Part shown: in pieces, positions 44,217-54,152 of the stretch
Numbering within the stretch: position 1 is the first letter of the stretch
How the letters are laid out: every line of letters starts with the position of its first letter
Source: Chitinophaga sp. CB10
Lineage (GTDB): Bacteria > Bacteroidota > Bacteroidia > Chitinophagales > Chitinophagaceae
DNA length: 64,000 nt
Direction of reading: 5' to 3'
Assembly: GCA_001870995.2 (NCBI GenBank)
Contig: MLAV02000003.1
Coordinates: forward strand, 124,001-188,000
Notes under the pieces: model-generated
Databases searched by the model: none
Seen by the model: only the letters and a program-made list of their open reading frames with translations
What the model was told of the DNA's origin: nothing
Position numbers and translations under genes: made by a program

Positions 44217-46445
44217 TTATTTCAGCAGCTTCACCACAAAATCCAGCGCACTCTGATTCGCAGGATTTTCTATCGCATTGGCAATGTCCAGCTTTTCGCG
44301 ACTGGTGAGGTGCCAGGACAGGGCCGCCGCTTTGTCCTGGTGCTGTGGCACATACTGGAAAATAACCCGGTGGAATTTATTGGGGAAATAACCTTCCATG
44401 TAATTGATCAGGTCGTCCTGGTCAAAATCCTGCATAGCGCTCCAATGCTGCTGCATGGTGAAAAGCGGCTCAAACAACAGGTCTGGCAGGTCCTTCGTTT
44501 TCTTGATGGGAGAAATATCATTCTTGCGGGTATCGCGCACCTGGATGTACACCACCCCGCTGGTATTTTCGTTTATCCATTCCCGAAAGGTGTACAAATA
44601 CCGCAGGGTCGTCTGCTGACCGAAGTTATCCCTGATGCCGGCATCCATCACATCCACAATCGGATTACTCGGTAAAAACGCGTTTGGCAGCACGTAAGGG
44701 AAGGTGGCACACATCCGGATGGCGCTGGTCACACGCAGGTTGGCTGCGCCCTGCCGGGAAAAGTACTGGGTAAAATCCACTCCGTCAATATCCCGCACCT
44801 GGCGGGTAGGATATTTATACTCCGGCGCGCATAAGTAGCTGATCGGCAATGGACTGATCATCAGTCGGCGCCCATCAGCATTGATAGTGGCATTCCAGAT
44901 CAGCATCGGAATAGTAGCGCTTTCCTCCGCCTGCCGGTAATCCAGGATCACTTTATTGAGTACGTTATCCGTATTCTGATTCAGCTGCTTTTCGAAGGCA
45001 TATCCTCTATCCTTTGCGTAGTGGTTATTCCCTATTTTGAAGGTCCAGAAAGGGGCTATAAAGTCGTTGACCGCCATGGCGGTAAACACAGGATTCAGCA
45101 AATCCTTGGAGACCTTTTCCGGGTACGCCAGGCTGGCCAGCCTTACCGGCTCTCCCTGCTGCTGGCGGTAATACAGTTCCCTGAAATAGGTAGCGCCCAT
45201 CATACCGCCGGAAGCGCCGGTCATTAGTACGGTATGCGGCATCAAACGCCCTTGCAGCAAGCTATCCAGCCGCTGCAATACATGCATGCTCCACGTAGCG
45301 CTCCTGCTGCCCCCGCCGCTGAAATTCATGACGATCAAAGGCGGCTTTTTATCCGCCGGAAATTTCGCCCGCCACTTTTTCAGCACTTCGAGGGTTTGCA
45401 CCCTGTCGGAATCCGACCGCTCCTTTGTAAAAAATTGCTGTAATGCCTGGGCGCTGTATTCCGGGCGGTTATCCTTCGCTTTATAGTCCAGCCCATAGGC
45501 TTTGTTGCGGTTATCGATCAGGTCGTGCTCCACCATCCAGTTCACCCCAATGAGCATAACCACTAAAATGGGAATAGACCAGGTTTGCAGCATGTAGGAA
45601 AAAGCGCCGGCAACGCCTATCAGGAATGCGAAAAATATCAGTACGCTGGCGCCGGCAGGAATCCTGAAAGCGTTGTAATCCATCAGGCTGGATAGCACCA
45701 CCATAAAAATCAGCGCACAGCCTACGGTAATGATCGCGGCAAAGTGATGTTGTTTGAGGATCGAATCCAGGTAATGCTTATTGTAATGGTCCACTTTCCT
45801 GGCCCTGCGGATACGCCAGGGTGTGGAGAAGTAATTGCTGACAGGCAGCGCATTTTCATCCGGCTCCTGGGTGGGCTTCAGGATAGTGCGAAGAAAGTTC
45901 CGGGGGTTCCCGAACTTCCGCTCCAACCTTCTGCCGATATTCTTATCCGCGTTGAAAAAGTAGAAGAATGAAAAGAAGATCATAAACAGCACGCCACTGA
46001 TGAACCCTTCTGCCAGGAGGAAAATATCCGGAATTGTGTTCAATTCCTGGTAGCGCTGGTATTCCCAGCCGCGATACAGCAGGCAGATCAGGAAGGCCAG
46101 CGGTATCACCGAATTATTCAGGCAGTAACGAAAAAAAGGCTGGCTGGTGGTAGCCAGGAATTTGAACCTGCCGGTATGAAGTATGAAAGTGGTGATATGC
46201 CAGCTCATGATGAAGGTGCCCGTGGCAATTCCCAGGATGGCGGTGCTGTAGAAGTTCACTTTCCCAAGGTATTCCGGCGCGAGGAACAATGCATCGCCCC
46301 CGAATACCTTCGCAAAACCACCATTAATGGTGCTGAATAATATCACCCAGAAGATTAACAATACCTGGTACTTCCTGAAATGCAGCAACAACAGCTGAAC
46401 AGGGAAAGAATAGTATGTTTTGATAAGCAATAACTTCACCTTCAT
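44217..46445 (-). CDS. Membrane-anchored patatin-like phospholipase
   Basis: Protein of 742 residues from the ATG at 46445. About eight transmembrane helices fill residues 25-305, in two groups split by a basic cytoplasmic loop (170-220). The C-terminal half is a patatin fold: oxyanion loop NFSGGGSRSATWS (377-381), nucleophile Ser412 in TGASGGMMG, and the second catalytic residue Asp601 in DAGIRDNFG. Patatins hydrolyse acyl chains from lipids; a built-in multi-helix anchor suggests action on inner-membrane phospholipids. It is single and divergent from the a/b hydrolase gene's 3' end, with no toxin or cyclase partner. Biological role unknown. Confidence 0.87.
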   Translation of the reverse strand: MKVKLLLIKTYYSFPVQLLLLHFRKYQVLLIFWVILFSTINGGFAKVFGGDALFLAPEYLGKVNFYSTAILGIATGTFIMSWHITTFILHTGRFKFLATTSQPFFRYCLNNSVIPLAFLICLLYRGWEYQRYQELNTIPDIFLLAEGFISGVLFMIFFSFFYFFNADKNIGRRLERKFGNPRNFLRTILKPTQEPDENALPVSNYFSTPWRIRRARKVDHYNKHYLDSILKQHHFAAIITVGCALIFMVVLSSLMDYNAFRIPAGASVLIFFAFLIGVAGAFSYMLQTWSIPILVVMLIGVNWMVEHDLIDNRNKAYGLDYKAKDNRPEYSAQALQQFFTKERSDSDRVQTLEVLKKWRAKFPADKKPPLIVMNFSGGGSRSATWSMHVLQRLDSLLQGRLMPHTVLMTGASGGMMGATYFRELYYRQQQGEPVRLASLAYPEKVSKDLLNPVFTAMAVNDFIAPFWTFKIGNNHYAKDRGYAFEKQLNQNTDNVLNKVILDYRQAEESATIPMLIWNATINADGRRLMISPLPISYLCAPEYKYPTRQVRDIDGVDFTQYFSRQGAANLRVTSAIRMCATFPYVLPNAFLPSNPIVDVMDAGIRDNFGQQTTLRYLYTFREWINENTSGVVYIQVRDTRKNDISPIKKTKDLPDLLFEPLFTMQQHWSAMQDFDQDDLINYMEGYFPNKFHRVIFQYVPQHQDKAAALSWHLTSREKLDIANAIENPANQSALDFVVKLLK

Positions 46446-46507
46446 CGGACGATAATTACAAATAAAAATACGGATTTGCAACTATGAAACCGTATTTATA
46501 CCCGTAA

Positions 46508-47551
46508 TTATGCCTTACCCCTGCTCAGGAAATAGGTCCATACCAGCGAGAGCAGCAGCAGCATACCCACGCCCTGGTGGAGTATCGCGAAACTGATAGG
46601 GATATGCGTCTGGCTGTTCAGCAAAGTGAGTACGCCCAGTAATACCTGCAATAATACCAGTAATAACGGGAGATACCGGATGGCATGCAGCTGTGTATGG
46701 GCTGGTACATGCGCTGATTTCATCCACCAGATCACCACCAGGATGGTAATCAGGTAGGCCAGGCCTCTATGGATAAATTGGATGGTAATCGGGTTGTGGA
46801 AAATATCATGGAAGAAGCTGCCGCTGCTGAACATGCCGGTAGGTACCCAGGCGCCGTTGATATCCGGCCAGGTATTGGCATTCAGTGCAGCATGCAGGCC
46901 GGCCATAAAAGCCCCGTAAATCAGTTGCAGCACCAGCACGCCCAGGAGCCAGGCGTTGAGGCGGCGCAGATCCGGCACGTGTAATACCTGCTGCTGTTTC
47001 ACGCTGAGGCGCATCGCGAACCAGAATACATAGCAAAGCAGCACCAGCGCGGAAATAAAGTGAATGGCCAGGCGGATATGGCTTACGCGGATATCTTCGT
47101 TATTCAGGCCGCTCACTACCATGATCCAGCCGATTGCGCCCTGCAGGCCGCCCAGTAAAAATAGTATCAGCATGGGATTGATCATGGACTGATCAATCTT
47201 CTTTTTTGCGACGAAATAAATGAAAGGAAGCAGGAACACTACGCCCATCAGGCGTGCCCAATCGCGGTGGAACCATTCCCAGAAGTAGATCTGCTTAAAG
47301 TCCGCCAGCGTGAAGTGGTTATTCACCAGTTTATACTGTGCGATTTGCTTATACCCGTCAAAAGCGCGCTGCCACGCTTCTTCGTTCATTGGCGGAAAAG
47401 CGCCCAACAAAGGCTGCCATTCGGTAATGGACAATCCGGAACCGGTCAAACGGGTAATTCCTCCCAAAAGTACCTGCACTATCAGCATGCCCACGCCTAT
47501 ATATAACCATATGGCCACCGGGCGATTCTTCTTTAATTGTACTGCTTCCAT
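46508..47551 (-). CDS. ctaA: Heme A synthase CtaA/COX15
   Basis: Membrane oxygenase converting heme O to heme A for cytochrome aa3 oxidases, 347 residues with eight predicted helices. Landmarks: LLGGITRLTGSGLSITEW, the heme-ligand histidines in WFHRDWARLMG, LAIHFISAL, FIHRGLAYL and LHQGVGML. The inserted hydrophilic loop (TWPDINGAWVP) is typical of the COX15 type. It lies 62 bp upstream of the patatin gene on the same strand, so co-transcription is possible. Confidence 0.94.
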   Translation of the reverse strand: MEAVQLKKNRPVAIWLYIGVGMLIVQVLLGGITRLTGSGLSITEWQPLLGAFPPMNEEAWQRAFDGYKQIAQYKLVNNHFTLADFKQIYFWEWFHRDWARLMGVVFLLPFIYFVAKKKIDQSMINPMLILFLLGGLQGAIGWIMVVSGLNNEDIRVSHIRLAIHFISALVLLCYVFWFAMRLSVKQQQVLHVPDLRRLNAWLLGVLVLQLIYGAFMAGLHAALNANTWPDINGAWVPTGMFSSGSFFHDIFHNPITIQFIHRGLAYLITILVVIWWMKSAHVPAHTQLHAIRYLPLLLVLLQVLLGVLTLLNSQTHIPISFAILHQGVGMLLLLSLVWTYFLSRGKA

Positions 47552-47729
47552 AAACGTTGCGAAATTAGGACAGAAATCAACATCCTCTCCAATTTTCTCA
47601 CATTATTTTAACAAAGGCGTAATGTTGGCTTAACCCTGCCATCTGATCTTTGCGTCAGAAAATAAAACGGCACCATTGTATTAGCTAATACTGCCCATTT
47701 AAAGCACAAAACATTAAAAAATTAATGTC

Positions 47730-48170
47730 ATGAAATTTGTTTTAGCACCCAAAGTGAGCGTGATACTGACAGGAGCTATTTTGTTTGGTACCCTCAATGC
47801 AGCAGCGCAGGATAACGCGTTCGCTTTCAACAAAGTAAAATCTGAGATCAGCACTGAAAACGGTTCGCCAAAAGCATCTGCCGTTAACATGCAGCTCAAT
47901 CAGTCATCCAAAGATGCGCTGTTATTCAGACTTTCCGTGGAAAACCCGGACAACGAAAAGCTCATCTTATATATCAAAGACAAAAATAATTTTACGCTTC
48001 ACCGCGAAGTTTTACCTGCAACTGTCAGGTATGTAGGCAGCTACAACCTGGATTCACTGGAAGATGGAGATTACTCCTTCGAAATCAGAAGTGGAAAGAA
48101 CAAGATAATGGAAAAATTTGTGGAGATCCACACATCCACCGTTGTTAACCGTAATGCCTCTGTAGAATAA
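47730..48170 (+). CDS. Small secreted protein of unknown function
   Basis: Exported protein of 146 residues with signal peptide cut at AAA|QDNAF (26/27). The mature part looks like one beta-sandwich (LFRLSVENPDNEKLILYIKD, YNLDSLEDGDYSFEIRSG), reminiscent of the DUF3244-like or Por-secretion-type domains but not a confident match. A GATCTTTGC element, one base off the -7 consensus, lies about 70 bp upstream. No function is proposed. Confidence 0.75.
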   Translation: MKFVLAPKVSVILTGAILFGTLNAAAQDNAFAFNKVKSEISTENGSPKASAVNMQLNQSSKDALLFRLSVENPDNEKLILYIKDKNNFTLHREVLPATVRYVGSYNLDSLEDGDYSFEIRSGKNKIMEKFVEIHTSTVVNRNASVE

Positions 48171-48192
48171 CATGCTGAGCAGCGGCAAAAGA

Positions 48193-48223
48193 AAAAGGAC
48201 GCCACGTTTTGAGGCGTCCTTTT
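48193..48223. terminator. Bidirectional terminator
   Basis: 11-bp perfect stem (AAAAGGACGCC/GGCGTCCTTTT), with A and T runs on both sides. It separates the small secreted protein gene from the convergent GH3/beta-lactamase-like gene. Confidence 0.85.
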
Positions 48224-48247
48224 CTTTTGTATGACCGGTGGCGGCGA

Positions 48248-51235
48248 TTAAATAGCCGCTTCGTAAAATACATCCATCATTTTACCCCTTGTGTTGAGCG
48301 CTGATATTTTCGTATTGGCGCCACCGTTAGGGTACACCCTGTTGCTCAGGAACACGAACACCAGCCCGGTGGAAGGATCAGCCCATACGCAGGTACCCGT
48401 AAAACCGGTATGCCCGAAAGTGGCTCCTGTAGCGTGCCGGGAAGGATACGGCTCATTCCGGCTGGCGTTATTCTTTTCCGTTTTGTCGAAGCCCAGTCCT
48501 CTGCGACTGATATTGCTCCCGTAGCCGGTAAAGAGTTCCACCGTTTCAGGGCGGAGGTATTGCCTGTTTTTGAAGCTGCCCTTGTTCAGCAGCATCTGCA
48601 TCAGCACGGCGAGGTCGTGCGCATCGGAAAACAGGCCTGCATGGCCGGCCACTTCTCCGAACATGGCCGCGGTAGGGTCATGCACGTCGCCGCGCAGCAA
48701 CTGCATGCGGTAAACGGGCTCGCGTTCCGTGGGCGCTATCTGCGACAACGGGAACCGGTTCCTTGGCCGGAAACCGGTGGTTTCCAATCCTAACGGACCG
48801 TAAAAAGTTTCCTGTACATATTGATCCAGCGGCTTGCCGGTGAGTTCTTCCACTACCCTACCCAAAAAGATAAAATCCAGGTCGCTGTAAACGTAACCCT
48901 GCCGGGTATTCAGCTTGCTGTCCAGGATCTTTTTCCAGAGGGTATCCTTGTAAGTGTCCATCAGGTAGAGGTTTTCGGCTACGCGCGTCGTATAGCCGGG
49001 GCCGGAAGCCGTATGAAAGATATTGGGATCAGGCACGCCTGCCGCATCAATCACCTCTTTATAAAAAGGAATGTAAGGAACCAGGCCTGCCTGGTGCAGC
49101 AGTACATCCCTGATTTTTAGTCCAGCCTTGTCTGTTCCATGGGTTAGGGGGAGATAAGTACCCAAAGTGGCGTCCAGGTTGATCCGTCCTTCGTCATAAA
49201 GTTTCATCACCGCCAGGGTGGTGGCACATACTTTCGTAACGGAGGCTACATCATATATGGATTTGGGCGTTACCGGTTCTTTGCCGTTATACTCAAAGTG
49301 GCCGTAGCAGCGGTTAAACACCACCTTCCCGTTTTTTAATGCCAGCACTTCACAGCCCGGTGCAGCGCCTTTGCTGATCATATCGCTGGCCAGGTTATCA
49401 ATGCGCAGTAAAGTTTGCGGATTAAGCCCTTCTTTTTCTGGTGTGGATTCCGGCAGGCAGGTGTATTCATTCAGCTTATAGGTCACCCCTGACCCGGAAG
49501 GGAACGACGGGCAAACGCTTACCGGCAGCTTCCCTTCAGGCGCCAGTTTACCGAATAATATCTCCGCGGCTACTTTCTGGGTAGTGGAATCGTCCTCGTA
49601 GGCGGCGATCAGGTGCGGCGCTTCGCAGAAATACTGCAACGCATACGGGTTCCCGAAGACCACTGTAGCGGAAGGCAGCTCCTGTTGCAGCTGGCGTATG
49701 AGGAGGCGCTCCGCCATGGTGAGGCCGAAGTTATTGGCCGGGCGGCGGCTGAAGTTATGCAGACTGATGATTACGGCTTTGTAATCCCGTTGGATCCGGG
49801 AAACAACGGGCGCAATCTGATCCACCGTCTGCCGGCTGGTAAACACAAAAGCATCGGTTCCCGGCTTGGCGGCTTTTACTGCTTCAATGAATGGGTTGCT
49901 GGCATCGGCGCCAACTGCAACCACGGCCAGCTTCTGCTGGGTCATGGCTGGTGAAAACGGGATCAGCTTATCATCGTTGCCGAGCAGGGTAATGGCTTTT
50001 TCAGCAATTTTCCTGCGCAGGGAGTCCGTTTTTGCGTTAATATCTTCTGTAATGTTTTTGGTGTCGATGACCTGCGGCTTGTTGAGGCCGAGGTTATATT
50101 TGGCGCGCAGTACCCGTTTTACCCTGTTGTTAACCTCTTCCTGGCTGATCTGTCCTTTCTTGATCGCTTTACGGATGGCCTCCACGCTGCCTTTGGCTGT
50201 GGAAGGCAGGATCATCAGGTCATTACCTGCCAGCAGGGATTGCAGGGATTCCTGGCCTTTGGAGTAGAATTTAGCGATGCCTTTCATTTCCAACGCATCC
50301 GTGATGGCGAGGCCGTCAAAACCCAGTTCCTCCCGAAGCAGTTTGGTAACGGCTTTATAGGAAATGGACGTAGGCGTATTGGCTTTGCTGTCAATAGAAG
50401 GAATATAGAGGTGCGCGATCATAATGGATCCTACACCTGCTTCTATAGCAGCCCTGAAAGGATAAAGCTCCAGCGAGTCCAGCTGCTTGCGGGTTTTATT
50501 GATGGAAGGCAGGTCCAGGTGGGAATCCACGTTGGTGTCCCCGTGGCCCGGGAAGTGCTTGGCGCTGGCCATGATGCCATTATCCTGCATCCCTTTGATC
50601 ATGGCGACTCCCATGCGGGCTACCTGGTATTTGTTTTCGCCGAAGGAGCGATCATTGATCACCGGGTTATTCGGGTTGTTGTTCACATCCATGTCCGGCG
50701 CAAAGTCGATATGTATGCCGATACGCTTACACTGTTCCGCGAGGATTTTACCGTATTCGTAGGCCAGCGTGCTATCCTGGATGGCGCCTACCATCATATT
50801 CCGCGGCAGGGAGATGACGCTGTCCAGCCGCATGCCCAGTCCCCATTCCCCATCGATGGCCACCAGCAGGGGCACTTTGGAAATGGACTGGTAATAATTC
50901 GTCAGGTTGGCCTGCCGTACGGGGCCGCCCTGGAAGAAGATCACGCCTCCGACCTTGTTATCCTGTATGTCTTTGATAACGGCATTGATATGGTCCTGCC
51001 CGAGGTTGGAGTGGGCGCGTATCATAATCAGTTGGGCGATGCGCTCGTCCGGTGTAAGCGAGTTAAACACACTATCTACCCATGCGGAGGCCGGGTCCTG
51101 TTTTCGAATAATGGTATGGCTTTGAGTGGCAGTTTTCCGTTCTTTCTTTTTTGTCACTACCGAAGGCGGCACAGGAATCGCGCTTCCGGTCAACATCAAG
51201 CCTGTAAGTCCAGCAACCAGTAAATGTTTCATCAT
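48248..51235 (-). CDS. NagZ-like GH3 hydrolase fused to a beta-lactamase-like serine hydrolase
   Basis: Exported two-enzyme protein of 995 residues. The N-terminal half (about 50-585) is a GH3 beta-N-acetylhexosaminidase: KHFPGHGDTNVDSH (His231/Asp233, the NagZ acid-base dyad) and nucleophile Asp313 in ITDALEM, then a GH3 C-terminal domain. The second half (about 600-990) is a class C beta-lactamase/DD-peptidase-like fold with Ser665-x-x-Lys668 (VASVTKV), YVYSDLDF at the second motif, where Asn is usual, and GHTGFTG at the third. Together they could trim both sugar and peptide parts of peptidoglycan fragments. This fusion is known in Bacteroidota. Signal peptide at residues 1-20; two adjacent ATG codons are possible starts. 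Confidence 0.9.
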   Translation of the reverse strand: MMKHLLVAGLTGLMLTGSAIPVPPSVVTKKKERKTATQSHTIIRKQDPASAWVDSVFNSLTPDERIAQLIMIRAHSNLGQDHINAVIKDIQDNKVGGVIFFQGGPVRQANLTNYYQSISKVPLLVAIDGEWGLGMRLDSVISLPRNMMVGAIQDSTLAYEYGKILAEQCKRIGIHIDFAPDMDVNNNPNNPVINDRSFGENKYQVARMGVAMIKGMQDNGIMASAKHFPGHGDTNVDSHLDLPSINKTRKQLDSLELYPFRAAIEAGVGSIMIAHLYIPSIDSKANTPTSISYKAVTKLLREELGFDGLAITDALEMKGIAKFYSKGQESLQSLLAGNDLMILPSTAKGSVEAIRKAIKKGQISQEEVNNRVKRVLRAKYNLGLNKPQVIDTKNITEDINAKTDSLRRKIAEKAITLLGNDDKLIPFSPAMTQQKLAVVAVGADASNPFIEAVKAAKPGTDAFVFTSRQTVDQIAPVVSRIQRDYKAVIISLHNFSRRPANNFGLTMAERLLIRQLQQELPSATVVFGNPYALQYFCEAPHLIAAYEDDSTTQKVAAEILFGKLAPEGKLPVSVCPSFPSGSGVTYKLNEYTCLPESTPEKEGLNPQTLLRIDNLASDMISKGAAPGCEVLALKNGKVVFNRCYGHFEYNGKEPVTPKSIYDVASVTKVCATTLAVMKLYDEGRINLDATLGTYLPLTHGTDKAGLKIRDVLLHQAGLVPYIPFYKEVIDAAGVPDPNIFHTASGPGYTTRVAENLYLMDTYKDTLWKKILDSKLNTRQGYVYSDLDFIFLGRVVEELTGKPLDQYVQETFYGPLGLETTGFRPRNRFPLSQIAPTEREPVYRMQLLRGDVHDPTAAMFGEVAGHAGLFSDAHDLAVLMQMLLNKGSFKNRQYLRPETVELFTGYGSNISRRGLGFDKTEKNNASRNEPYPSRHATGATFGHTGFTGTCVWADPSTGLVFVFLSNRVYPNGGANTKISALNTRGKMMDVFYEAAI

Positions 51236-51466
51236 ATCATAAACTTACAAATTCTGGCGCACTAAAACCAGTGGCAATCAACTAATTATTAATAATGATT
51301 ATATGATTTTGTCAGATAAGAAGTTTATTACTAAATTAGATGTAATGCCATTGAAGATATTTTACTGTTTCCACTAGATAATTGAATTGCATTTAGTATT
51401 TTTCGAAAAATTTTTAGATTTTTTAATCAATCGTAATTTTAATTACCAAAGCATTCAATTGTTTGT

Positions 51467-51474
51467 TATATTTG
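51467..51474 (+). promoter_or_regulatory. -7 box TATATTTG for adk
   Basis: Perfect TAnnTTTG match 39 bp before the adk ATG, followed by CAACC. Confidence 0.5.
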
Positions 51475-51513
51475 CAACCTTGCGTTTTTTAGTAAGTAAG
51501 ATTTTTAATACAC

Positions 51514-52107
51514 ATGGTCAATCTCATTTTATTTGGCCCTCCCGGCAGCGGCAAGGGTACACAAAGTGCTAAGATTATTGATAAATACGGGCTCCTTCAC
51601 CTGTCCACCGGTGATTTGCTCCGCAGTGAAATAGGAAACAAGACGCCCCTGGGCCTGGAAGCCCAGAAGTTCATGGACCAGGGTTTACTGGTACCGGACG
51701 AAGTAGTTATCGGTATGATCAGTTCTAAACTGGACGCCAACCCGGACGCACGTGGATTCATCTTCGATGGTTTCCCACGTACCACTGCCCAGGCAGAGGC
51801 GCTGGATAAGCTGCTCGCATTGAAAAAAACCGCTATCTCTGTAGTACTCTCGCTGGAAGTACCGGAGGAAGAGCTGATCAAACGCCTGCTGAACAGGGGT
51901 CTGACTTCCGGCCGCAGCGATGATGCCAATGAGGATGTGGTAAAAGCACGTATTGTGGAATACCATAGCAAAACTGCCCCTGTAGCTGACCACTACGCTA
52001 AATTCGGCAAGTTTAAAAAAGTAAAAGGCGATGGCAGCGTAGAAGAGATTTTCGAACTGCTGTCTAAAGAAATAGACGAACTCCTGGGGGAGAAAGTTAG
52101 CTCCTAA
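51514..52107 (+). CDS. adk: Adenylate kinase
   Basis: Converts ATP and AMP to two ADP. The protein has 197 residues, the short form. P-loop GPPGSGKGTQS, STGDLLRSEI, the AMP-binding FIFDGFPRTTAQAEAL, and a reduced lid (RGLTSGRSDDANEDVV) without zinc cysteines. It precedes obgE by 161 bp and has its own promoter box. Confidence 0.97.
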   Translation: MVNLILFGPPGSGKGTQSAKIIDKYGLLHLSTGDLLRSEIGNKTPLGLEAQKFMDQGLLVPDEVVIGMISSKLDANPDARGFIFDGFPRTTAQAEALDKLLALKKTAISVVLSLEVPEEELIKRLLNRGLTSGRSDDANEDVVKARIVEYHSKTAPVADHYAKFGKFKKVKGDGSVEEIFELLSKEIDELLGEKVSS

Positions 52108-52268
52108 GCTGTTTGCACGGAGCTTTCAGGGACTGATATACAACGCAAAGATTGTTGGTATGCGCGATTTAGCACATGATCCTGTGCTATTTACGTAAAC
52201 TTCACGATCTTTGCGTTTTATTTTGTGGTTGTATCAGGGGATACAGTCTTTTAAAATCAAGGTCAATA

Positions 52269-53330
52269 GTGGAAAAAGCGAACTTCGTAGATTATATCCG
52301 TGTATTTTGCAGGTCTGGTAAAGGCGGCGCGGGCAGTATGCACTTTATGCGTACTAAATTTAACGCACAAGCCGGTCCCGACGGGGGCGACGGTGGCCGT
52401 GGAGGGCATATTATCCTCCGTGGCAACTCACAGCTCTGGACGCTGCTCCACCTCCGCTGGCACAAAATGCTGCTGGCAGAGAACGGGGAGAATGGCAGCG
52501 GTGACAACTGTACCGGACGCTTTGGTAAGGATATCATCATTGAAGTTCCTTTAGGCACCCAAACCCGCGACGAAGAAACCGGCGAAATAGAAGCCGAAAT
52601 CCTGCACGACGGCCAGGAGATCATCTGGCTGCCGGGCGGCCAGGGCGGCCGCGGAAACGCCTATTTCAAATCCGCCACCAACCAAACGCCTGAATACGCC
52701 CAACCGGGCATGCCGGGCGTAGAAGGCTGGAAAATCGTAGAGCTCAAGGTGCTGGCCGATGTAGGACTGGTAGGTTTCCCGAACGCGGGTAAATCCACCC
52801 TCCTCTCCACCATTACCGCCGCCAAACCCAAAGTGGCCGATTATGCCTTCACCACCCTTACACCGCAACTGGGCATGGTGCAATACCGCGATAACAGGTC
52901 CTTCTGTATCGCCGATCTGCCGGGAATTATCGAAGGAGCCCACGAAGGCAAAGGCCTCGGACACCGCTTCCTGCGCCATATCGAAAGAAACTCCGTATTA
53001 TTATTCCTTATTCCTGCTGATAGTGCCGACCACCGGAAAGAATTTGAAGTACTCGTCAATGAACTGGAACAATATAATCCTGAATTGCTCGACAAACAGT
53101 TCCTGCTGGCAATCAGTAAGAGCGATATGCTGGACGATGAGCTGAAAGCCGCTATTTCTGCCGAGCTGCCGGAAGACGTTCCGCATGTATTCATTTCATC
53201 CGTCACCAACCAGGGACTGACTGAACTGAAAGACATGCTCTGGAGCGCCCTCTCTGCCGATACCAACCGAATCCCTGATACCAAGGTCCAGGAGGAAGAG
53301 GAAGAAGAAGACGAGGCCGATGCAGAATAA
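52269..53330 (+). CDS. obgE: GTPase ObgE/CgtA
   Basis: Ribosome-assembly and stress GTPase, 353 residues from GTG at 52269. This start gives the usual VEKANFVDYIRVFC beginning; upstream codons in the same frame carry no Obg sequence. The glycine-rich Obg fold (RSGKGGAGSMHF, GPDGGDGGRGGH) is followed by the G domain: GFPNAGKSTLLS, DLPGIIEGAHEGKGLGH, ISKSDML. The C-terminus is a short acidic tail (EEEEEEDEADAE). A GATCTTTGCG element near 52210 may be its promoter. Confidence 0.96.
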   Translation: MEKANFVDYIRVFCRSGKGGAGSMHFMRTKFNAQAGPDGGDGGRGGHIILRGNSQLWTLLHLRWHKMLLAENGENGSGDNCTGRFGKDIIIEVPLGTQTRDEETGEIEAEILHDGQEIIWLPGGQGGRGNAYFKSATNQTPEYAQPGMPGVEGWKIVELKVLADVGLVGFPNAGKSTLLSTITAAKPKVADYAFTTLTPQLGMVQYRDNRSFCIADLPGIIEGAHEGKGLGHRFLRHIERNSVLLFLIPADSADHRKEFEVLVNELEQYNPELLDKQFLLAISKSDMLDDELKAAISAELPEDVPHVFISSVTNQGLTELKDMLWSALSADTNRIPDTKVQEEEEEEDEADAE

Positions 53331-53396
53331 CAAACTGTCGCAGTCAAACGAGGATATTAAAGCGAAACATGTAATGGTTTAATATTCCCCCGTATC

Positions 53397-54113
53397 ATGA
53401 AAACTTACTACCTGATGGCAGCCCTATTGCCAACATTCTTTGCCTGCCATTCACCGGCGCCTCCCAAACAGGAGAGAACGGTACAAATTGACACCATGGA
53501 ACTGGTAGCTCCGCCCGCAAGCCCCGCTACCAGGGTCGCCTCCAACGAAGTGTCCGTGGCAAACACAGATAGCACCACGTACATACGCTTCGGCAGCTCC
53601 TACCTGTCGCTCGACTGGCTCCTGCCCACGCCGGACCAGAACGACTTCGAGCTACGGCCGGATACCATCTATCTTACCTTAAAGCATCCGCATTCGCTGG
53701 AAGGGCAAATGCTCACCTTTACCTCCCCGGGGAATGCCAAGATACATGTATCCCAGCGGTATGAAACCAGCGCCGTTATTGAAGGGAACCCCCTCCATGT
53801 ACTCCGGAACTGGCGGCATTTCAAATCCGACTGGGAGCCCCTCATCCCCGAAGCCGATAACTTCTTCATCTGTAAGAAATATACCCGCGAACAACGTACC
53901 CAGTTCCCCGTTACATCAGCGCTGGAACTGCAGCAATACGTTTTCAGGCACCTGGGAAAGGATATATACAGCAAGATTGCCGCTATCAGCAGCTTTCCGC
54001 AGGCCCCCTGTAAAGTGGCCATTACCCGTTATTACCTGAAGGTAACCGGGATGCTGCAGCATAGTTCCGAAAATATTAATAAGCTCCTCGTCATCGATGT
54101 GGCTTTTAAATAA
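53397..54113 (+). CDS. Lipoprotein of unknown function
   Basis: Protein of 238 residues with a lipobox ending TFFAC (Cys17). A Pro/Ala-rich linker (about 20-50) leads to a domain without recognised motifs; SLDWLLPTPDQNDFELRPDTIYLTL and a central RNWRHFKSDWEP segment are its most distinct parts. It lies 40 bp before another lipoprotein gene of the same strand and may form a transcript with it. No function can be given. Confidence 0.75.
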   Translation: MKTYYLMAALLPTFFACHSPAPPKQERTVQIDTMELVAPPASPATRVASNEVSVANTDSTTYIRFGSSYLSLDWLLPTPDQNDFELRPDTIYLTLKHPHSLEGQMLTFTSPGNAKIHVSQRYETSAVIEGNPLHVLRNWRHFKSDWEPLIPEADNFFICKKYTREQRTQFPVTSALELQQYVFRHLGKDIYSKIAAISSFPQAPCKVAITRYYLKVTGMLQHSSENINKLLVIDVAFK

Positions 54114-54152
54114 CGCGGACTTAATATATTTACTGAAATTGAATCTCTCCCC

